Source of the DNA: Parahaliea mediterranea
GTDB lineage: Bacteria > Pseudomonadota > Gammaproteobacteria > Pseudomonadales > Halieaceae
NCBI RefSeq assembly: GCF_003402235.1
Contig: NZ_QEWO01000006.1
Span: forward strand, 1-64,000
Reading direction: 5' to 3'
Length of the DNA stretch: 64,000 bases
Shown here piece after piece: positions 9,127-19,310 of the stretch (position 1 is its first letter; each line of letters begins with the position of its first letter). The position numbers and the translations under genes are program-made. Under the pieces are notes generated by a model, which made no database searches, was not told the origin of the DNA, and saw only the letters and a program-made list of their open reading frames with translations.

Positions 9127-10477
9127 GGGATTTCCCGCCACCACCCTGCAAGCCATCCGCCACCTGGCAGGCGCACGCCCCCGGCGGGCCGCCCCGGCGC
9201 TTGGCGCGCTGGCGCTGAGCCTCGGCTTGGGCCTTGGATTGAGCCTGCCCCCGGCCCCCGCTCACGCCGCCACCGAAATCCTCGACCAGGTTGTTGCCAT
9301 TGTCGATGACGACGTGATCATGGCCTCCGAACTGCGCGAACGCCTCACCTCCGTCACCGAGGGCCTGCAGGCCCGCGGCATGGAAATGCCGCCCGAAGAT
9401 GAGCTGATCCGCGAAACCCTGGATCGCCTTATCCTCGAAAGCATCCAGCTGCAGATGGGCCAGCGCGTGGGCGTGCGTATCTCCGATGCCCAGCTCGACC
9501 AGGCCGTGGCCCGCATCGCCGCCCAGAACCGCATGAACGTGGACCAGTTCATCGCCCGCCTGGAACAGGAAGGCCAATCCTACGCCGCCATGCGTGAAAA
9601 CGTGCGCCGGGAAATGATCCTGCAGCGCGTACAGGCCGGCAACGTCAGCCAGCGCATCCAGATCACCGACCAGGAAATCGACAACTTCCTTGGCACCGAA
9701 GAAGGCCAGGCCCTGACCCAGCCCGAATACCGCATTGTGCACGCCCTGCTGGCCATCTCCCCCGATGCCCCCGCCGACGAAAAAGCCGCCGCCGAGGCCT
9801 ACGTGCAAAAGCTCCTGAAGCGCATCCGCGCCGGCGAGCCCTTCGACCAGGTGATTGCCTCCAGCACCGGCAAATACACCTTCACTGGCGGCGATCTCGG
9901 CTGGCGCCGCGCCGGCGAGCTGCCCTCACTGTTTGCCGACATCGCCCCCACCCTGGCCCAGGGCGAAACCGCCGACCCCATCGAAAGCGCCAGCGGCATC
10001 CACCTCATCAACATGAACGCCAAGCGCGGCGGCGAGCAAATTGTGGCCCAGACCAAAGTGCGCCACATCCTGATCAAGCCCAGCGAAATCCTCACCGACG
10101 ACCAGGCCCGCCAGAAAGCCGCCGACCTGAAGGCCCGCATTGAAGGCGGCGAAGACTTTGGTGAACTGGCCAAAGAATATTCCGAAGACATCGGCTCCGC
10201 CCAGGAAGGCGGCGACCTCGGCTGGACCCAGAGCGGGCAGATGGTGCCCGAATTCGAAAACGCCATGGACAGCGCCAAAATCGACAAGATCACCGACCCG
10301 GTGCGCAGCCAGTTTGGCTGGCACATTCTGGAAGTGACCGACCGCCGCGACCAGGACATGACCGACCAGGCCATTCGCAACAAGGCCGCCGAATACCTGC
10401 ACAGCCGCAAATACCAGGAAGAGCTGGACGCCTGGCTGCGCAAAATTCGCGATGAAGCCTTTGTCGACATCAAATAA
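9116..10477 (+). CDS. surA: Periplasmic peptidyl-prolyl isomerase and OMP chaperone SurA
   Basis: SurA escorts unfolded outer-membrane proteins, including LptD, through the periplasm. The 453-residue protein has a signal peptide (long Ala/Leu stretch ending AHA-AT near residue 51), an N-terminal chaperone domain starting [19 protein letters not shown], and two parvulin domains. Their signatures are [13 protein letters not shown] and [14 protein letters not shown]. The GTG at 9116 is the start and lies inside the lptD 3' end. It is 5 bp ahead of pdxA in the same operon. The last codons contain GTCGACATCAAA, the same 12-mer that is duplicated at the end of ugd. Confidence 0.96.
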   Translation: MSIKGFPATTLQAIRHLAGARPRRAAPALGALALSLGLGLGLSLPPAPAHAATEILDQVVAIVDDDVIMASELRERLTSVTEGLQARGMEMPPEDELIRETLDRLILESIQLQMGQRVGVRISDAQLDQAVARIAAQNRMNVDQFIARLEQEGQSYAAMRENVRREMILQRVQAGNVSQRIQITDQEIDNFLGTEEGQALTQPEYRIVHALLAISPDAPADEKAAAEAYVQKLLKRIRAGEPFDQVIASSTGKYTFTGGDLGWRRAGELPSLFADIAPTLAQGETADPIESASGIHLINMNAKRGGEQIVAQTKVRHILIKPSEILTDDQARQKAADLKARIEGGEDFGELAKEYSEDIGSAQEGGDLGWTQSGQMVPEFENAMDSAKIDKITDPVRSQFGWHILEVTDRRDQDMTDQAIRNKAAEYLHSRKYQEELDAWLRKIRDEAFVDIK

Positions 10478-10482
10478 ATGAC

Positions 10483-11463
10483 ATGACGCCCACCCTCGCC
10501 ATCACCACCGGCGAACCCGCCGGCATCGGGCCCGACATCACCCTGATGGCAGCCATGCGCGGGTGGTCGGCCGAACTGGTGGCCATTGGCGACATACACA
10601 TGCTGCGCCAGCGCGCCGCCGCCCTGGCCCTTCCAGTAACACTGGTGGAGTGGAGCCAGCCGCAGCGCACAGCCCACCGCCCCGGCACCCTACCCGTGCG
10701 CCACACCCCCGTCAGCGAAACCGTCACCCCCGGCCAGCCCGACCCCGCCAACGCCCGCTACGTCTTAAACACCCTGGACATTGCCATCAACGGCTGCCTG
10801 AACCACACCTTCAGCGCCATGGTGACCGCGCCCGTGCAGAAGTCCGTCATCAACGACGCCGGCATCCCCTTCAGCGGCCACACCGAATACCTGGCGGAAA
10901 AAACCGGCACCGAGCACGTGGTGATGATGCTCGCCACCGACAAGCTGCGAGTGGCCCTGGCCACCACCCACCTGCCGCTGAAGGACGTGCCCGCTGCCAT
11001 CACCCAAAGCAGCCTGGAGCGCACCCTGCGGATTCTGCACACAGAGCTGACCGGCAAATTCGGCATTGCCCAACCCAACATCGCCGTACTCGGGTTAAAC
11101 CCCCACGCCGGCGAAGGCGGGCACCTGGGGCGTGAGGAAATCGAAATCATCATCCCCGTGCTAGAGACAATGCGCGCCGAAGGACTGCAGCTGGACGGCC
11201 CACTACCGGCCGACACCGCCTTCAACCCCGATCAGCTGGCCAGGAGCGACGCCTTTCTGGCCATGTTCCACGACCAGGGGTTGCCGGTGCTCAAGTATTC
11301 CGGGTTTGGGGAGGCGGTGAATATTACGCTGGGGCTGCCGATTGTGCGCACGTCGGTCGACCATGGCACTGCGCTGAATTTGGCGGCAAGCGGAAACGCA
11401 TCCACAAGCAGTCTGGAGAAGACAATCGAGGTTGCTATGCAAATGGCAAACGCAAAACCGTAA
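10483..11463 (+). CDS. pdxA: 4-hydroxythreonine-4-phosphate dehydrogenase
   Basis: PdxA oxidises 4-phosphohydroxythreonine for pyridoxal phosphate synthesis. The 326-residue protein shows [12 protein letters not shown] at the N terminus, the substrate and metal histidines in [10 protein letters not shown] and NPHAGEGG, and [14 protein letters not shown] then SVDHGTA near the C terminus. It follows surA after 5 bp. In most gammaproteobacteria rsmA follows directly; here rsmA is 18 kb away and a polysaccharide cluster of lower GC begins 60 bp downstream. Confidence 0.97.
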   Translation: MTPTLAITTGEPAGIGPDITLMAAMRGWSAELVAIGDIHMLRQRAAALALPVTLVEWSQPQRTAHRPGTLPVRHTPVSETVTPGQPDPANARYVLNTLDIAINGCLNHTFSAMVTAPVQKSVINDAGIPFSGHTEYLAEKTGTEHVVMMLATDKLRVALATTHLPLKDVPAAITQSSLERTLRILHTELTGKFGIAQPNIAVLGLNPHAGEGGHLGREEIEIIIPVLETMRAEGLQLDGPLPADTAFNPDQLARSDAFLAMFHDQGLPVLKYSGFGEAVNITLGLPIVRTSVDHGTALNLAASGNASTSSLEKTIEVAMQMANAKP

Positions 11464-11522
11464 ATACTCTTTGCGCCGCTCGGGTTATAGCCCGGCCAAC
11501 GCTAGTATAAGCCGACGGAATT

Positions 11523-12992
11523 ATGGAATCCGGATTGATCACAGAATTTTACGGTGCCTTGAACCCGGTAGTCGCCATTCTGCTACCGTGGCTAGCCGGA
11601 AGCCTGGTAGTTTCAACCCTCTTTCGCGGCGACAGAGTAATAAACTTCTTTGCCTTAACCGGCCACGGCTACTTTGCGGGTTTCTGCATAGTAGCATTCA
11701 TTACCCGGCTGGCTGCTCAACACCATTGGCCCGTTCAAGCCACAGTCTATCTTGTCATGGTGCTTATCAGCACAGTAAGCATGCTATACCTATTCGTACG
11801 GCCCGAGCGTAGTAATAAGAAAAGTATCGAATTCCAGCTCCCTACCATTATGTGGGAAAAGGGTGTTGTGATCCTAATTATCGTGGTGGTCTCCTACAGA
11901 TACACTTCTATTTTTCTAGAGATGATTCACCTACAGATTTTTCCGTGGGACGCCTGGATGAATTGGGCGCCGAAAGCACTCATCTGGCTCAACACGGGGG
12001 AATTCAACACCTTTGTCAATCCAACACGGTGGCTACAGGAAGGTAGCCCGGAGCTATATACTCTGGGCAATTATCGCGCGGCGGAATACCCGGACTTTGT
12101 TCCCCTAGTTTATTTTTGGATGATGACCACGGCGGGAGCCGACAGTGGCTTGCTCCACTTACCCTGGCTGTTCGCCCCAGTTGCCTTGGGCTGTGCAATA
12201 TACGGGCACCTGAGATTGATGGGGGTGGGCGTGGCTCCCGCAGTCATCGCTTTTTACCTATTTGCCAATTTGCCTTACGTCAACGTCCATACAATCCTGG
12301 CGGGATACGCAGACTTGTGGATGGTGTCGGTTTTCAGCCTGGCCGTCTTCGCATTACATGCCTGGGAGACGACAGCCAATAAGCGGTGGCTAGTCACGGC
12401 CCTTTTTTGGTGTGCAGCGTGTATCTGGGTGAAACAACCTGGAGTTGTTTTTTGCCTGATAGTTTTTATTTCTATAGTTCGAGTGCTGCTCAAACCGAAA
12501 CCCAGCATAGAACTCACCGCCGTCTCGGCCATGCTGTTGTTAGGCGCGGCCCTAGTCCTTACAAGCGCTGAATTTCGACTTCCAATCATAGGAAATATTT
12601 TACTTTCAACCAACCACATTACGGTAGGTGCCCTGCTTGACCAGCCCATCGTTTTTTACAATATTTCATATTCTGTTTTAGATTCACTATTTACCTCCTC
12701 CAATTGGAATCTGGTTTTTTACTTAGCTACGCTATCCCTAGCACTATGGTTGGCAAGTAGTGTTTCCACTGGAATCCTATCACTCGGATTTTGCCTAATT
12801 ACCACCTCCCTTGCGCTTATATTTGTGTTCAGTTTTACGCCGTATGGTGATTCCGCGATAGATAATGTGACACTCAACCGGACAATCCTTTATCTAGTCC
12901 CAATTACTATTGTTACTGCTACACTTAATGTTTGGCGCAGTACAAAACGGAACACAACTTCCAGCAGATTAAAATACCGAAATGGGTCCTAG
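11523..12992 (+). CDS. Polytopic membrane protein, possible GT-C-type glycosyltransferase
   Basis: This is a 489-residue protein with about 10-12 predicted transmembrane helices. After the first four helices a non-membrane loop holds FPWDAWMNWAPKALIW and RAAEYPDFVPLVYF (about residues 140-220). Acidic residues in the first large loop are typical of polyprenyl-phosphate-dependent GT-C enzymes such as ArnT/PMT, but I do not recognise a named family. It is the first gene of the polysaccharide region and the only one besides the UDP-xylose synthase on the plus strand there. GC is clearly lower than in pdxA. A role in moving a lipid-linked sugar onto the glycan is inference; a polymerase or an unknown membrane protein are alternatives. 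Confidence 0.6.
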   Translation: MESGLITEFYGALNPVVAILLPWLAGSLVVSTLFRGDRVINFFALTGHGYFAGFCIVAFITRLAAQHHWPVQATVYLVMVLISTVSMLYLFVRPERSNKKSIEFQLPTIMWEKGVVILIIVVVSYRYTSIFLEMIHLQIFPWDAWMNWAPKALIWLNTGEFNTFVNPTRWLQEGSPELYTLGNYRAAEYPDFVPLVYFWMMTTAGADSGLLHLPWLFAPVALGCAIYGHLRLMGVGVAPAVIAFYLFANLPYVNVHTILAGYADLWMVSVFSLAVFALHAWETTANKRWLVTALFWCAACIWVKQPGVVFCLIVFISIVRVLLKPKPSIELTAVSAMLLLGAALVLTSAEFRLPIIGNILLSTNHITVGALLDQPIVFYNISYSVLDSLFTSSNWNLVFYLATLSLALWLASSVSTGILSLGFCLITTSLALIFVFSFTPYGDSAIDNVTLNRTILYLVPITIVTATLNVWRSTKRNTTSSRLKYRNGS

Positions 12993-13446
12993 CGTGCACC
13001 GAGATAAGCATCCTACCAACTGTGCGTGAAGCCCCTACAAAAAACTATTGACTTCTTCTGCTTATTTATACCCAGCCACTCTGGCTTCCTTTCTTCAGCG
13101 TTGGCATATCTGAGCCACCGGGTACAGAGAAAATCGACCCACTCTCTGCTACAAATATTTTCAGCTCCCAAATTGTCTCTGACAGTCGCTATCAGGTCTC
13201 AACGAAGGTAATATAGCTCGCAACCTTGATCAGTTTGTCAGGCTGAAGCTAGATTTCTCGATACTCGACTGAACGCTGTGTTTTGCTCGCCAATCTGGTA
13301 AACGCTAGAAGGACCATTTCGCGTCATCAGCAGTTCATGACTCTGACATGGATACATAAATGAAGAATTCGCACCTGACTAAAAGTTTTTGATGTCAGGT
13401 TGCCTTTGAATTCTTTTAGCTACCTGACACAACCAGAGGGCTTACT
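12993..13446. other. 454-bp non-coding stretch with ACCTGAC repeats before the UDP-xylose synthase gene
   Basis: No convincing gene is seen; short open frames here lack family features. Near its right end ACCTGAC (13373-13379) and its inverse GTCAGGT (13394-13400) can form a 7-bp stem with a 14-nt loop. A third copy, ACCTGAC, is at 13422-13428, just before the start codon at 13447. This may be an operator or mRNA structure controlling the next gene. Confidence 0.4.
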
Positions 13447-14394
13447 GTGCATTCCAGAAAACGAATTCTCATCACTGGCGGAGCCGGGTTTGTTGGATCC
13501 CACCTCTGCCGAGCGCTGGTCGGAACAGGTGCAGACGTGCTCTGTGTCGATAATTTTTTTACTGGCACACGGGACAATATCATCGACTTGCTCGACAATC
13601 CTCATTTTGAATTAATGCGACACGACGTCACGTTTCCACTCTATGTTGAGGTTGACGAGATCTATAATCTGGCCTGTCCAGCATCTCCGGTTCATTATCA
13701 GCACGACCCGGTGCAAACCACCAAAACCAGTGTGCATGGTGCAATAAATTTGCTCGGGCTCGCGAAGCGTACACGAGCGAAAATTCTCCAGGCCTCGACA
13801 AGCGAAGTCTATGGCGACCCCAACATTCACCCTCAACCAGAAGAGTACTGGGGCAATGTCAACCCAGTAGGGATACGTTCCTGCTACGACGAGGGAAAAC
13901 GTTGTGCAGAGACGCTTTTCTTTGACTACTTCAGACAACACCAACTGCGGATCAAGGTCGCTCGTATTTTCAATACCTACGGCCCTAGCATGCATCCGAA
14001 TGACGGACGTGTCGTGTCCAACTTCATAGTTCAGGCACTAAATGGCGAGCCTATTACAATTTACGGTGACGGCAGCCAAACCCGCTCTTTTTGCTTCGTT
14101 TCAGACCTTGTGCGCGGATTGATAGCCTTAATGGACAGTTCCGACGATGTGACCGGGCCGATAAACCTAGGTAACCCCGGCGAATTCACCATCAAGCAAC
14201 TTGCCGAGCTCGTTATCGAAATGACCGGCTCGCGCTCTCAAATCGAATATCTCCCACTGCCGACTGATGACCCAATGCAGCGCCAACCGGATATCAGTAA
14301 AGCCAGAGATATTCTTGACTGGCAGCCAACCATCGAACTTCGATCCGGGCTCCAGCAAACTATTCAGTACTTTTCGAAAATTCTCCCGACATAG
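13447..14394 (+). CDS. UDP-glucuronate decarboxylase (UDP-xylose synthase)-like SDR
   Basis: This SDR-family protein of 315 residues would convert UDP-glucuronate to UDP-xylose with bound NAD. It shows the nucleotide motif [10 protein letters not shown] (about 11-20), [12 protein letters not shown], the active-site region STSEVYGDP, the YxxxK pair in [15 protein letters not shown], and [16 protein letters not shown]. These are the signatures of UXS enzymes rather than of plain epimerases. GTG 13447 is the start. Its substrate would be supplied by ugd at 31.8 kb, which together suggests xylose or a xylose-derived sugar in the glycan. It sits alone on the plus strand, convergent with the O-antigen-ligase-like gene. 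Confidence 0.88.
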   Translation: MHSRKRILITGGAGFVGSHLCRALVGTGADVLCVDNFFTGTRDNIIDLLDNPHFELMRHDVTFPLYVEVDEIYNLACPASPVHYQHDPVQTTKTSVHGAINLLGLAKRTRAKILQASTSEVYGDPNIHPQPEEYWGNVNPVGIRSCYDEGKRCAETLFFDYFRQHQLRIKVARIFNTYGPSMHPNDGRVVSNFIVQALNGEPITIYGDGSQTRSFCFVSDLVRGLIALMDSSDDVTGPINLGNPGEFTIKQLAELVIEMTGSRSQIEYLPLPTDDPMQRQPDISKARDILDWQPTIELRSGLQQTIQYFSKILPT

Positions 14395-14517
14395 GCGTTC
14401 GTGGCCCTTCGGAATTTCCCCTAACGAAAATTCAGGTTGATTGTAATCCCCACGATTTTAATCGCCCGTTGAATGAGAGTTATGTAGCCAGCAACAGCTG
14501 GGTAGGAGGCGCCCCCC

Positions 14518-14537
14518 GATGGCCGAGTTTGGCCATC
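14518..14537. terminator. Possible bidirectional terminator hairpin between convergent genes
   Basis: GATGGCC and GGCCATC form a perfect 7-bp stem around a 6-nt loop, between the ends of two convergent genes. The T-rich tract after it is weak (CGTTATTATATT), so termination efficiency is uncertain. Nothing else is recognisable in 14395-14621. Confidence 0.35.
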
Positions 14538-14621
14538 CGTTATTATATTCCCATGGCCAGTGTGTCGCTAACAGTTGAACATGGGCGATACTGTTAAACT
14601 CTTGCAGATCCAAGACGTGCG

Positions 14622-16064
14622 CTATTCGCTTACAGGAGAACCAATTCTATCTGCGCCCCCCCCTAATAGCCCGCCCACGATAATCAAATTCGAGAACACT
14701 AAGCCTGCCGTCGTGGCACACACGACACTGCCGAAAGGTGTATGCAGCAGACCATAAAGCAAAATTACTATATAAAACAACGATACCAAAAAAAATTCCG
14801 GAACAGAAAAATTACCGAAGGAAAGCAAAAGAATTCTAAATAAAGACGTTGCCATTAGAATAAAAAATGGTATTGCCCCCACTATACCCAATGACAAAAT
14901 CACTTCCAAAAAGCCATTATGTGCGGTTGAAGGCCTCCACCAATCTGCTTCGTGATTTTTGTCCAAGTACCCCCTAACCCCTTCGACATAACCCACACCA
15001 TTTATCCAATGTTCAATTCCGCCCCTAACTGCAGTTAGAAACAGCGGCAACCTCCCATTGAGCGCGCCAAGCTCTTTCGCGGCGTTTTCATTTCGCTCAA
15101 TTTTAGCCGAAACGTAATCATTACTTTGACTAGGTGCTTCTGGAGACTGTTGAAGCGCGGTGAAAATACTATAACCGGGCTCAAGGTTGATGGACTCGAA
15201 ATGGGCAGAAAGTCGAGACTTCACCGGAACGGCGACTAATGCGCTCAGAAAGACCAATGCAACAAATGCAGCAAGCACGGAGCGCATCCCTTGGGTAAAG
15301 AGTAGTAAGGATATCCCCACAATAAGAACGCCAAGAACCAAGAGCGATAATCTCGAATCGGCAAAAAAAACAAGTAAAACAACTACCGGCGATAATAACA
15401 GGAATCCGAACACTCCCGACTTACCCTTGATAAATCGGTAAGTTAAACCGATCAGCAAGCTCTGGAGTTGTACTGCGACAAAACTCTCGGCCCAAAGGTG
15501 TCCACCAAGTCGCCAACGATGTTCTTGAACTTCAACGAATAAGCGACCAGGATCCAGGACAAAGCAAAATAGAATTGCAACAACTGTAATCAGCCCCGAG
15601 TAGAGCAGAACATCCATCAATAGATCGATAGTCGTTTCAGAACCGACCTGCGAATATTTAAATATTGAATAGATACAAACTAACGATAAAGTTACAACAC
15701 TAAATTCCAGCGCACGAAAAACCCCCAGCATAGAAAATTCTAAAGAATCTGTAAGAGATATCCACACTGCAATTACTGAAAAGATGGTTAGTTGAGCAGC
15801 CGTGTCTCTAAAGCAGGAACTGAGAATGCGCCTTCGACACATTACAAGCACCAGCCACACCAATATGAGGCCACAAACAACTGCCCAAGAAATTCTGGCC
15901 AACTTGGTTGCGCTGAATAGAGGCAGCGAATTTGCGCCAGTTTTATCTACTAGATTCAAGTTGAAAAACGGGAACCACAGTACCGTTGAGGCCAAGAGGA
16001 AATATATATATTGTCTATTAGTCAACGATGTGGCTTTCAATCCGCTTTGACCTACTGTACTCAT
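14622..16064 (-). CDS. O-antigen ligase/polymerase-family membrane protein (Wzy/WaaL-like)
   Basis: The 480-residue protein has about 11-12 transmembrane helices. A large loop before the last helices (about residues 270-375) ends in the Wzy_C-type motifs GRLPLFLTAVRGG...GVGY and STAHNGFLEVILSLGIVG; the histidine in the latter matches the conserved His of ligases and polymerases. It would either polymerise undecaprenyl-linked repeat units or ligate glycan to an acceptor in the periplasm; sequence alone does not decide. It is the last gene of a long minus-strand series beginning near 27.4 kb. ATG 16064 is 15 bp after the methyltransferase stop. Confidence 0.8.
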   Translation of the reverse strand: MSTVGQSGLKATSLTNRQYIYFLLASTVLWFPFFNLNLVDKTGANSLPLFSATKLARISWAVVCGLILVWLVLVMCRRRILSSCFRDTAAQLTIFSVIAVWISLTDSLEFSMLGVFRALEFSVVTLSLVCIYSIFKYSQVGSETTIDLLMDVLLYSGLITVVAILFCFVLDPGRLFVEVQEHRWRLGGHLWAESFVAVQLQSLLIGLTYRFIKGKSGVFGFLLLSPVVVLLVFFADSRLSLLVLGVLIVGISLLLFTQGMRSVLAAFVALVFLSALVAVPVKSRLSAHFESINLEPGYSIFTALQQSPEAPSQSNDYVSAKIERNENAAKELGALNGRLPLFLTAVRGGIEHWINGVGYVEGVRGYLDKNHEADWWRPSTAHNGFLEVILSLGIVGAIPFFILMATSLFRILLLSFGNFSVPEFFLVSLFYIVILLYGLLHTPFGSVVCATTAGLVFSNLIIVGGLLGGGADRIGSPVSE

Positions 16065-16079
16065 GCCTTTCTGTTCTCG

Positions 16080-16868
16080 CTATTTGCTATATGGCTTTCG
16101 TGCGACCCAGCAATAAGCCGCCGGCGAGCGTTGCTTCCGGCCAAAAGCCAAGTCCAGGATCAACGCTGTAACGTTGATCAAGCCGATAATCGGCGTGAAT
16201 ACGAAATGTTTTACATTACTGAACCTCTGACCTCTTACGGGATCCAGCATAGGCAGGAGAACATCAAGATTTATCAACAAAGCAACCGCCCTGAACACCC
16301 CCCCACTTCCTTCAATACGCTGAACATCAAATCCAGTCCTACCTAACAATTGAGCAAGTCCAAATTGGGTAAACCGCCTAAAGTCATAGGGCTCCAGATG
16401 AATAGGACTGATATGAGGAACCGAACCGACGAACATGCCCCCTGGTTTGAGAACCCGATAGATTTCCTCGACCGTTTGGCGGTCATCGAGCACATGCTCC
16501 AGTGCTTCATTACACAACACCACATCTGCTGAACCGCTTCTGATGGGTAAATACTCCGCAAACCCGGCAACCAGCATTTTTTTATCCGAGCGATCATTCT
16601 GCGCAACAGCTTCTTCCAGATCCACTACCACGAACTTTTCAGCAAACTCACTATATATCTCGTAGTACGGGCTCTTTCCTCCCGCCACATCAACGAACAC
16701 CAACGACTTGCCAACCAAGGTGGAAGCAACGGCTTTTTGGAACCGAACAATGCTAGATATATTGTGGTAGTTAAAGGAAAAAATAGTATTGTAGGGGCGG
16801 GTGCCAAGCACGAATCGATAAAGCTTTTCTGCTAAGCGCCTCAATTGTAGTTTGTAAGACTGCATCAA
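16080..16868 (-). CDS. Class I SAM-dependent methyltransferase
   Basis: The 262-residue protein has a Methyltransf_11-like core: motif I as FVDVAGGKSPYYEIY (about 58-72), the acidic strand end VVVDLEEA, DVVLCNEALEHVLD (motif IV region) and VLKPGGMFVGSVPH. Motif I has AGGKS rather than the usual GCGxG, as in several cell-surface-glycan methyltransferases. It probably methylates a sugar or lipid-linked intermediate of the cluster; the acceptor is unknown. A basic N-terminal extension (about 1-50) could be a peripheral membrane or protein contact. Confidence 0.8.
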   Translation of the reverse strand: MMQSYKLQLRRLAEKLYRFVLGTRPYNTIFSFNYHNISSIVRFQKAVASTLVGKSLVFVDVAGGKSPYYEIYSEFAEKFVVVDLEEAVAQNDRSDKKMLVAGFAEYLPIRSGSADVVLCNEALEHVLDDRQTVEEIYRVLKPGGMFVGSVPHISPIHLEPYDFRRFTQFGLAQLLGRTGFDVQRIEGSGGVFRAVALLINLDVLLPMLDPVRGQRFSNVKHFVFTPIIGLINVTALILDLAFGRKQRSPAAYCWVARKPYSK

Positions 16869-16953
16869 AAACCCATAACCGATTCAGATTTGTTGTATTG
16901 GACGAAGGCCTATTCTAGCCCGAACTGTGCTTTGAGGTGCCGTCATATCTTCA

Positions 16954-19293
16954 TTACACCGACGCGATAACATTGACGGGACCTTTCGGTGTTTGGCCAC
17001 CCTTTCTCTCAAGTGCCTCACGTACCGCGCACCCTGACGAGACCTCAAGTGCGATACTAATGAAATCAACCAATTCTCCTGCCCCAACAGACTCGACCTT
17101 AAAGCACTGCCCAGGCAGTCCCTCACTTTCCAACAATAGAGAGACCTTGCCTTTCCTGCCGATCTGATAATCAATGCCAAGCAGATTTGCCTTGTTCAAT
17201 GACATGGCAAAAATACAGGCGTGGAAGCGCATCGCTATAACCGCATCCATTGCACTTAAAAGAAAGAGAATCGAATCGGGATCGGGTTCAGCGCTCCACA
17301 CCCGATAATCAACGGGCTCAGCGCCTGATCGGGAGAGATGACGCTCAATCGCAGTCGCGGGATTAAAATCGGAAAAGCCGAACTGATCTGGGTTCATCGG
17401 GAAGAAAATAAAACGCACACCTTCATTCCGGCGGGATATCTCCTCCATCGCGCTGCACAATTCGGCGATAAATTGCTCTTCAATGCGCGCTGTTTCTTCC
17501 CCCCCGGTTGTACTGTACTTCACCCACAGCGGGCGTAAATTGATTCCAATACAGTGGCGCGCCCCTAGGATCAGTTGTGCAACGTCACCTGCCAGAGGGC
17601 AATCGGCAAGCGCCGCTGTCGATCTCGACTCCAGATAGTCAAATGCCGGATCTCTACCGATGCGTACATTCGCCGGCAGTGTCACCAGCTTTGCAGCTGC
17701 CGACCGCTCCTGACGTATGGTCGACGCGTCACTAAGTGCAAAGAGTTTGGAAACGCACCATTTACTAAACGCCGTATTCAGAGGACCAACCCCTACGCCC
17801 TCAATCACACGTGTCACCCCACCTCTCGCAGCGAGGGCAAAAGTAAATAGGTGCCTGGCCAGGTGTGCCGGCAACTCCATAAGCGGCCCACCGGCGTAAA
17901 CCACATGAGAGTGCTCGTTTAGCAAGCGACGAATTGCATGGTGGTTCGCAGGGGCTACTTCCACTGGAACCGGAAGGTCGAGTTTCTCTACCCAAGCGCG
18001 GGTACGGTCGGGGCGAAAGCTGGCGACGGTTATCTTCCTGACACCATGCTGGCTTTCCAAGCGCGCAATAACCCCTGCAAGAATAGCTGCATCTCCGACA
18101 TGCTCCCCGCCATAGGCGCCAATAAGCAGTGCGCTGTCACCCCCTTTTTTGGTTCGCGGTGTCGGTAGCGCCCCTAGGGCAAGCGTCCCTATAAAAAATA
18201 ACAGGGTTTTAAAAGCCTTGCCAATCTGGTTAAGTTTGGCTACAAGGCCGGCCTTGTCGGCGCCATCTACAATCAGTTCCCACGGGTGCCAGGCACCGGA
18301 TTGGTCGTGAATACAAGAAGAGCAATCCCGTGACTTCACCTGCGCACGCTTGGTAAACGCGGCCTCGCTGGATACAACATCATAGGCGGAATCATTTCTC
18401 AAGTTACCCAATCGCAGGTCCGACACCGAACAGGGGTAAGCCTCGCCAAGTGATGTCACAAGGATCCCCTCATTCTGGAAGTAACACGGCATGGGCCGGG
18501 CACCCCCTTCCAATAACCAGACGGCCATTTTCTTGTAATAGAGGCGCCTTCCAGCGGAACGTGTTTGTGCAATCAGGTCAGGTGACCGATATAAATCCGC
18601 AAGAAATGACCGTTCGGCAGTGTTTAATGAAAACCCGTCAACGAGGTTGCCATTTGCCAACCGCTCGATGAATGTGGCACAGCGGAAAATAACTTCCACT
18701 CCTTCCTGGCGTGCAAACGCAAGCACACGGCCTGTGCCGTAGACGTTGGCACGAGACACGGTACACTGAAGTTGAACGCGAACGCCCTCATTTTTGAAAA
18801 TGGTGAGTGTTTTGCCAACGCGCTCAAAAGCAGACTCGATACCCCTGACCTCATTATGTTGTTCACCGACGCCATCGACGGACAGGTTGAGAACCAGTTC
18901 AACGCCCGCTCGCTGGCAGGCAGTCTTGATCGGGCCAATAAATCGTGACCAACGGCGATAGTGGTAACCGTGGGAAGTTATCGACAGGGACTGCAGCTTG
19001 GGCAGGGCCTCAAGCAGTGACTCAACCGAAGCCACGAGGTCTTTTCTAAGCGTGGGCTCGCCACCGGAAACACCAATGTGTGCGACCTCGCTAAAGGCGT
19101 CCGCGGAAAAAATGGAAAAGATCTCATTGGTATTCAATTCACCTTCGACATTTTCCTGCCAAACGTTGCACATCAGGCAGCGGGAATTGCAGTTATCCGT
19201 GATAGGAAAATTGACCAGCGTCGGCTTTCCAACTTCTCCCCTGCCACGTGTAGGTTTCGCGTACCAATCGACTATATAGCGTAGTGCTTTCAC
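16954..19293 (-). CDS. Radical-SAM/SPASM enzyme fused to a polysaccharide pyruvyl transferase
   Basis: The 779-residue product has two enzyme halves. Residues about 28-340 are a radical-SAM domain with the cluster motif C35-x3-C39-x2-C42 (CNSRCLMC), GGEP at 77-80, and SPASM-type cysteines C270, C288, C324 and C327 for an auxiliary cluster. A hydrophobic stretch (about 363-377, TLLFFIGTLALGALP) follows. Residues about 387-745 form a pyruvyl-transferase (CsaB/PssM-type) domain starting ALLIGAYGGEHVGDAAIL and ending with MRFHACIFAMSLNKANLLGIDY. Pyruvyl transferases put a ketal pyruvate on sugars from PEP. A radical-SAM partner on the same chain is unusual and suggests that two sugar modifications are coupled. 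The two signatures lie in one uninterrupted frame. The substrate is unknown. Confidence 0.85.
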   Translation of the reverse strand: MKALRYIVDWYAKPTRGRGEVGKPTLVNFPITDNCNSRCLMCNVWQENVEGELNTNEIFSIFSADAFSEVAHIGVSGGEPTLRKDLVASVESLLEALPKLQSLSITSHGYHYRRWSRFIGPIKTACQRAGVELVLNLSVDGVGEQHNEVRGIESAFERVGKTLTIFKNEGVRVQLQCTVSRANVYGTGRVLAFARQEGVEVIFRCATFIERLANGNLVDGFSLNTAERSFLADLYRSPDLIAQTRSAGRRLYYKKMAVWLLEGGARPMPCYFQNEGILVTSLGEAYPCSVSDLRLGNLRNDSAYDVVSSEAAFTKRAQVKSRDCSSCIHDQSGAWHPWELIVDGADKAGLVAKLNQIGKAFKTLLFFIGTLALGALPTPRTKKGGDSALLIGAYGGEHVGDAAILAGVIARLESQHGVRKITVASFRPDRTRAWVEKLDLPVPVEVAPANHHAIRRLLNEHSHVVYAGGPLMELPAHLARHLFTFALAARGGVTRVIEGVGVGPLNTAFSKWCVSKLFALSDASTIRQERSAAAKLVTLPANVRIGRDPAFDYLESRSTAALADCPLAGDVAQLILGARHCIGINLRPLWVKYSTTGGEETARIEEQFIAELCSAMEEISRRNEGVRFIFFPMNPDQFGFSDFNPATAIERHLSRSGAEPVDYRVWSAEPDPDSILFLLSAMDAVIAMRFHACIFAMSLNKANLLGIDYQIGRKGKVSLLLESEGLPGQCFKVESVGAGELVDFISIALEVSSGCAVREALERKGGQTPKGPVNVIASV

Positions 19294-19310
19294 AATCTGC
19301 CTAATGCTTT

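Noticed and set aside
13026-13211. 61-codon frame in the gap before the UDP-xylose synthase gene
   Set aside because: No similarity, no Shine-Dalgarno and ordinary length for chance.
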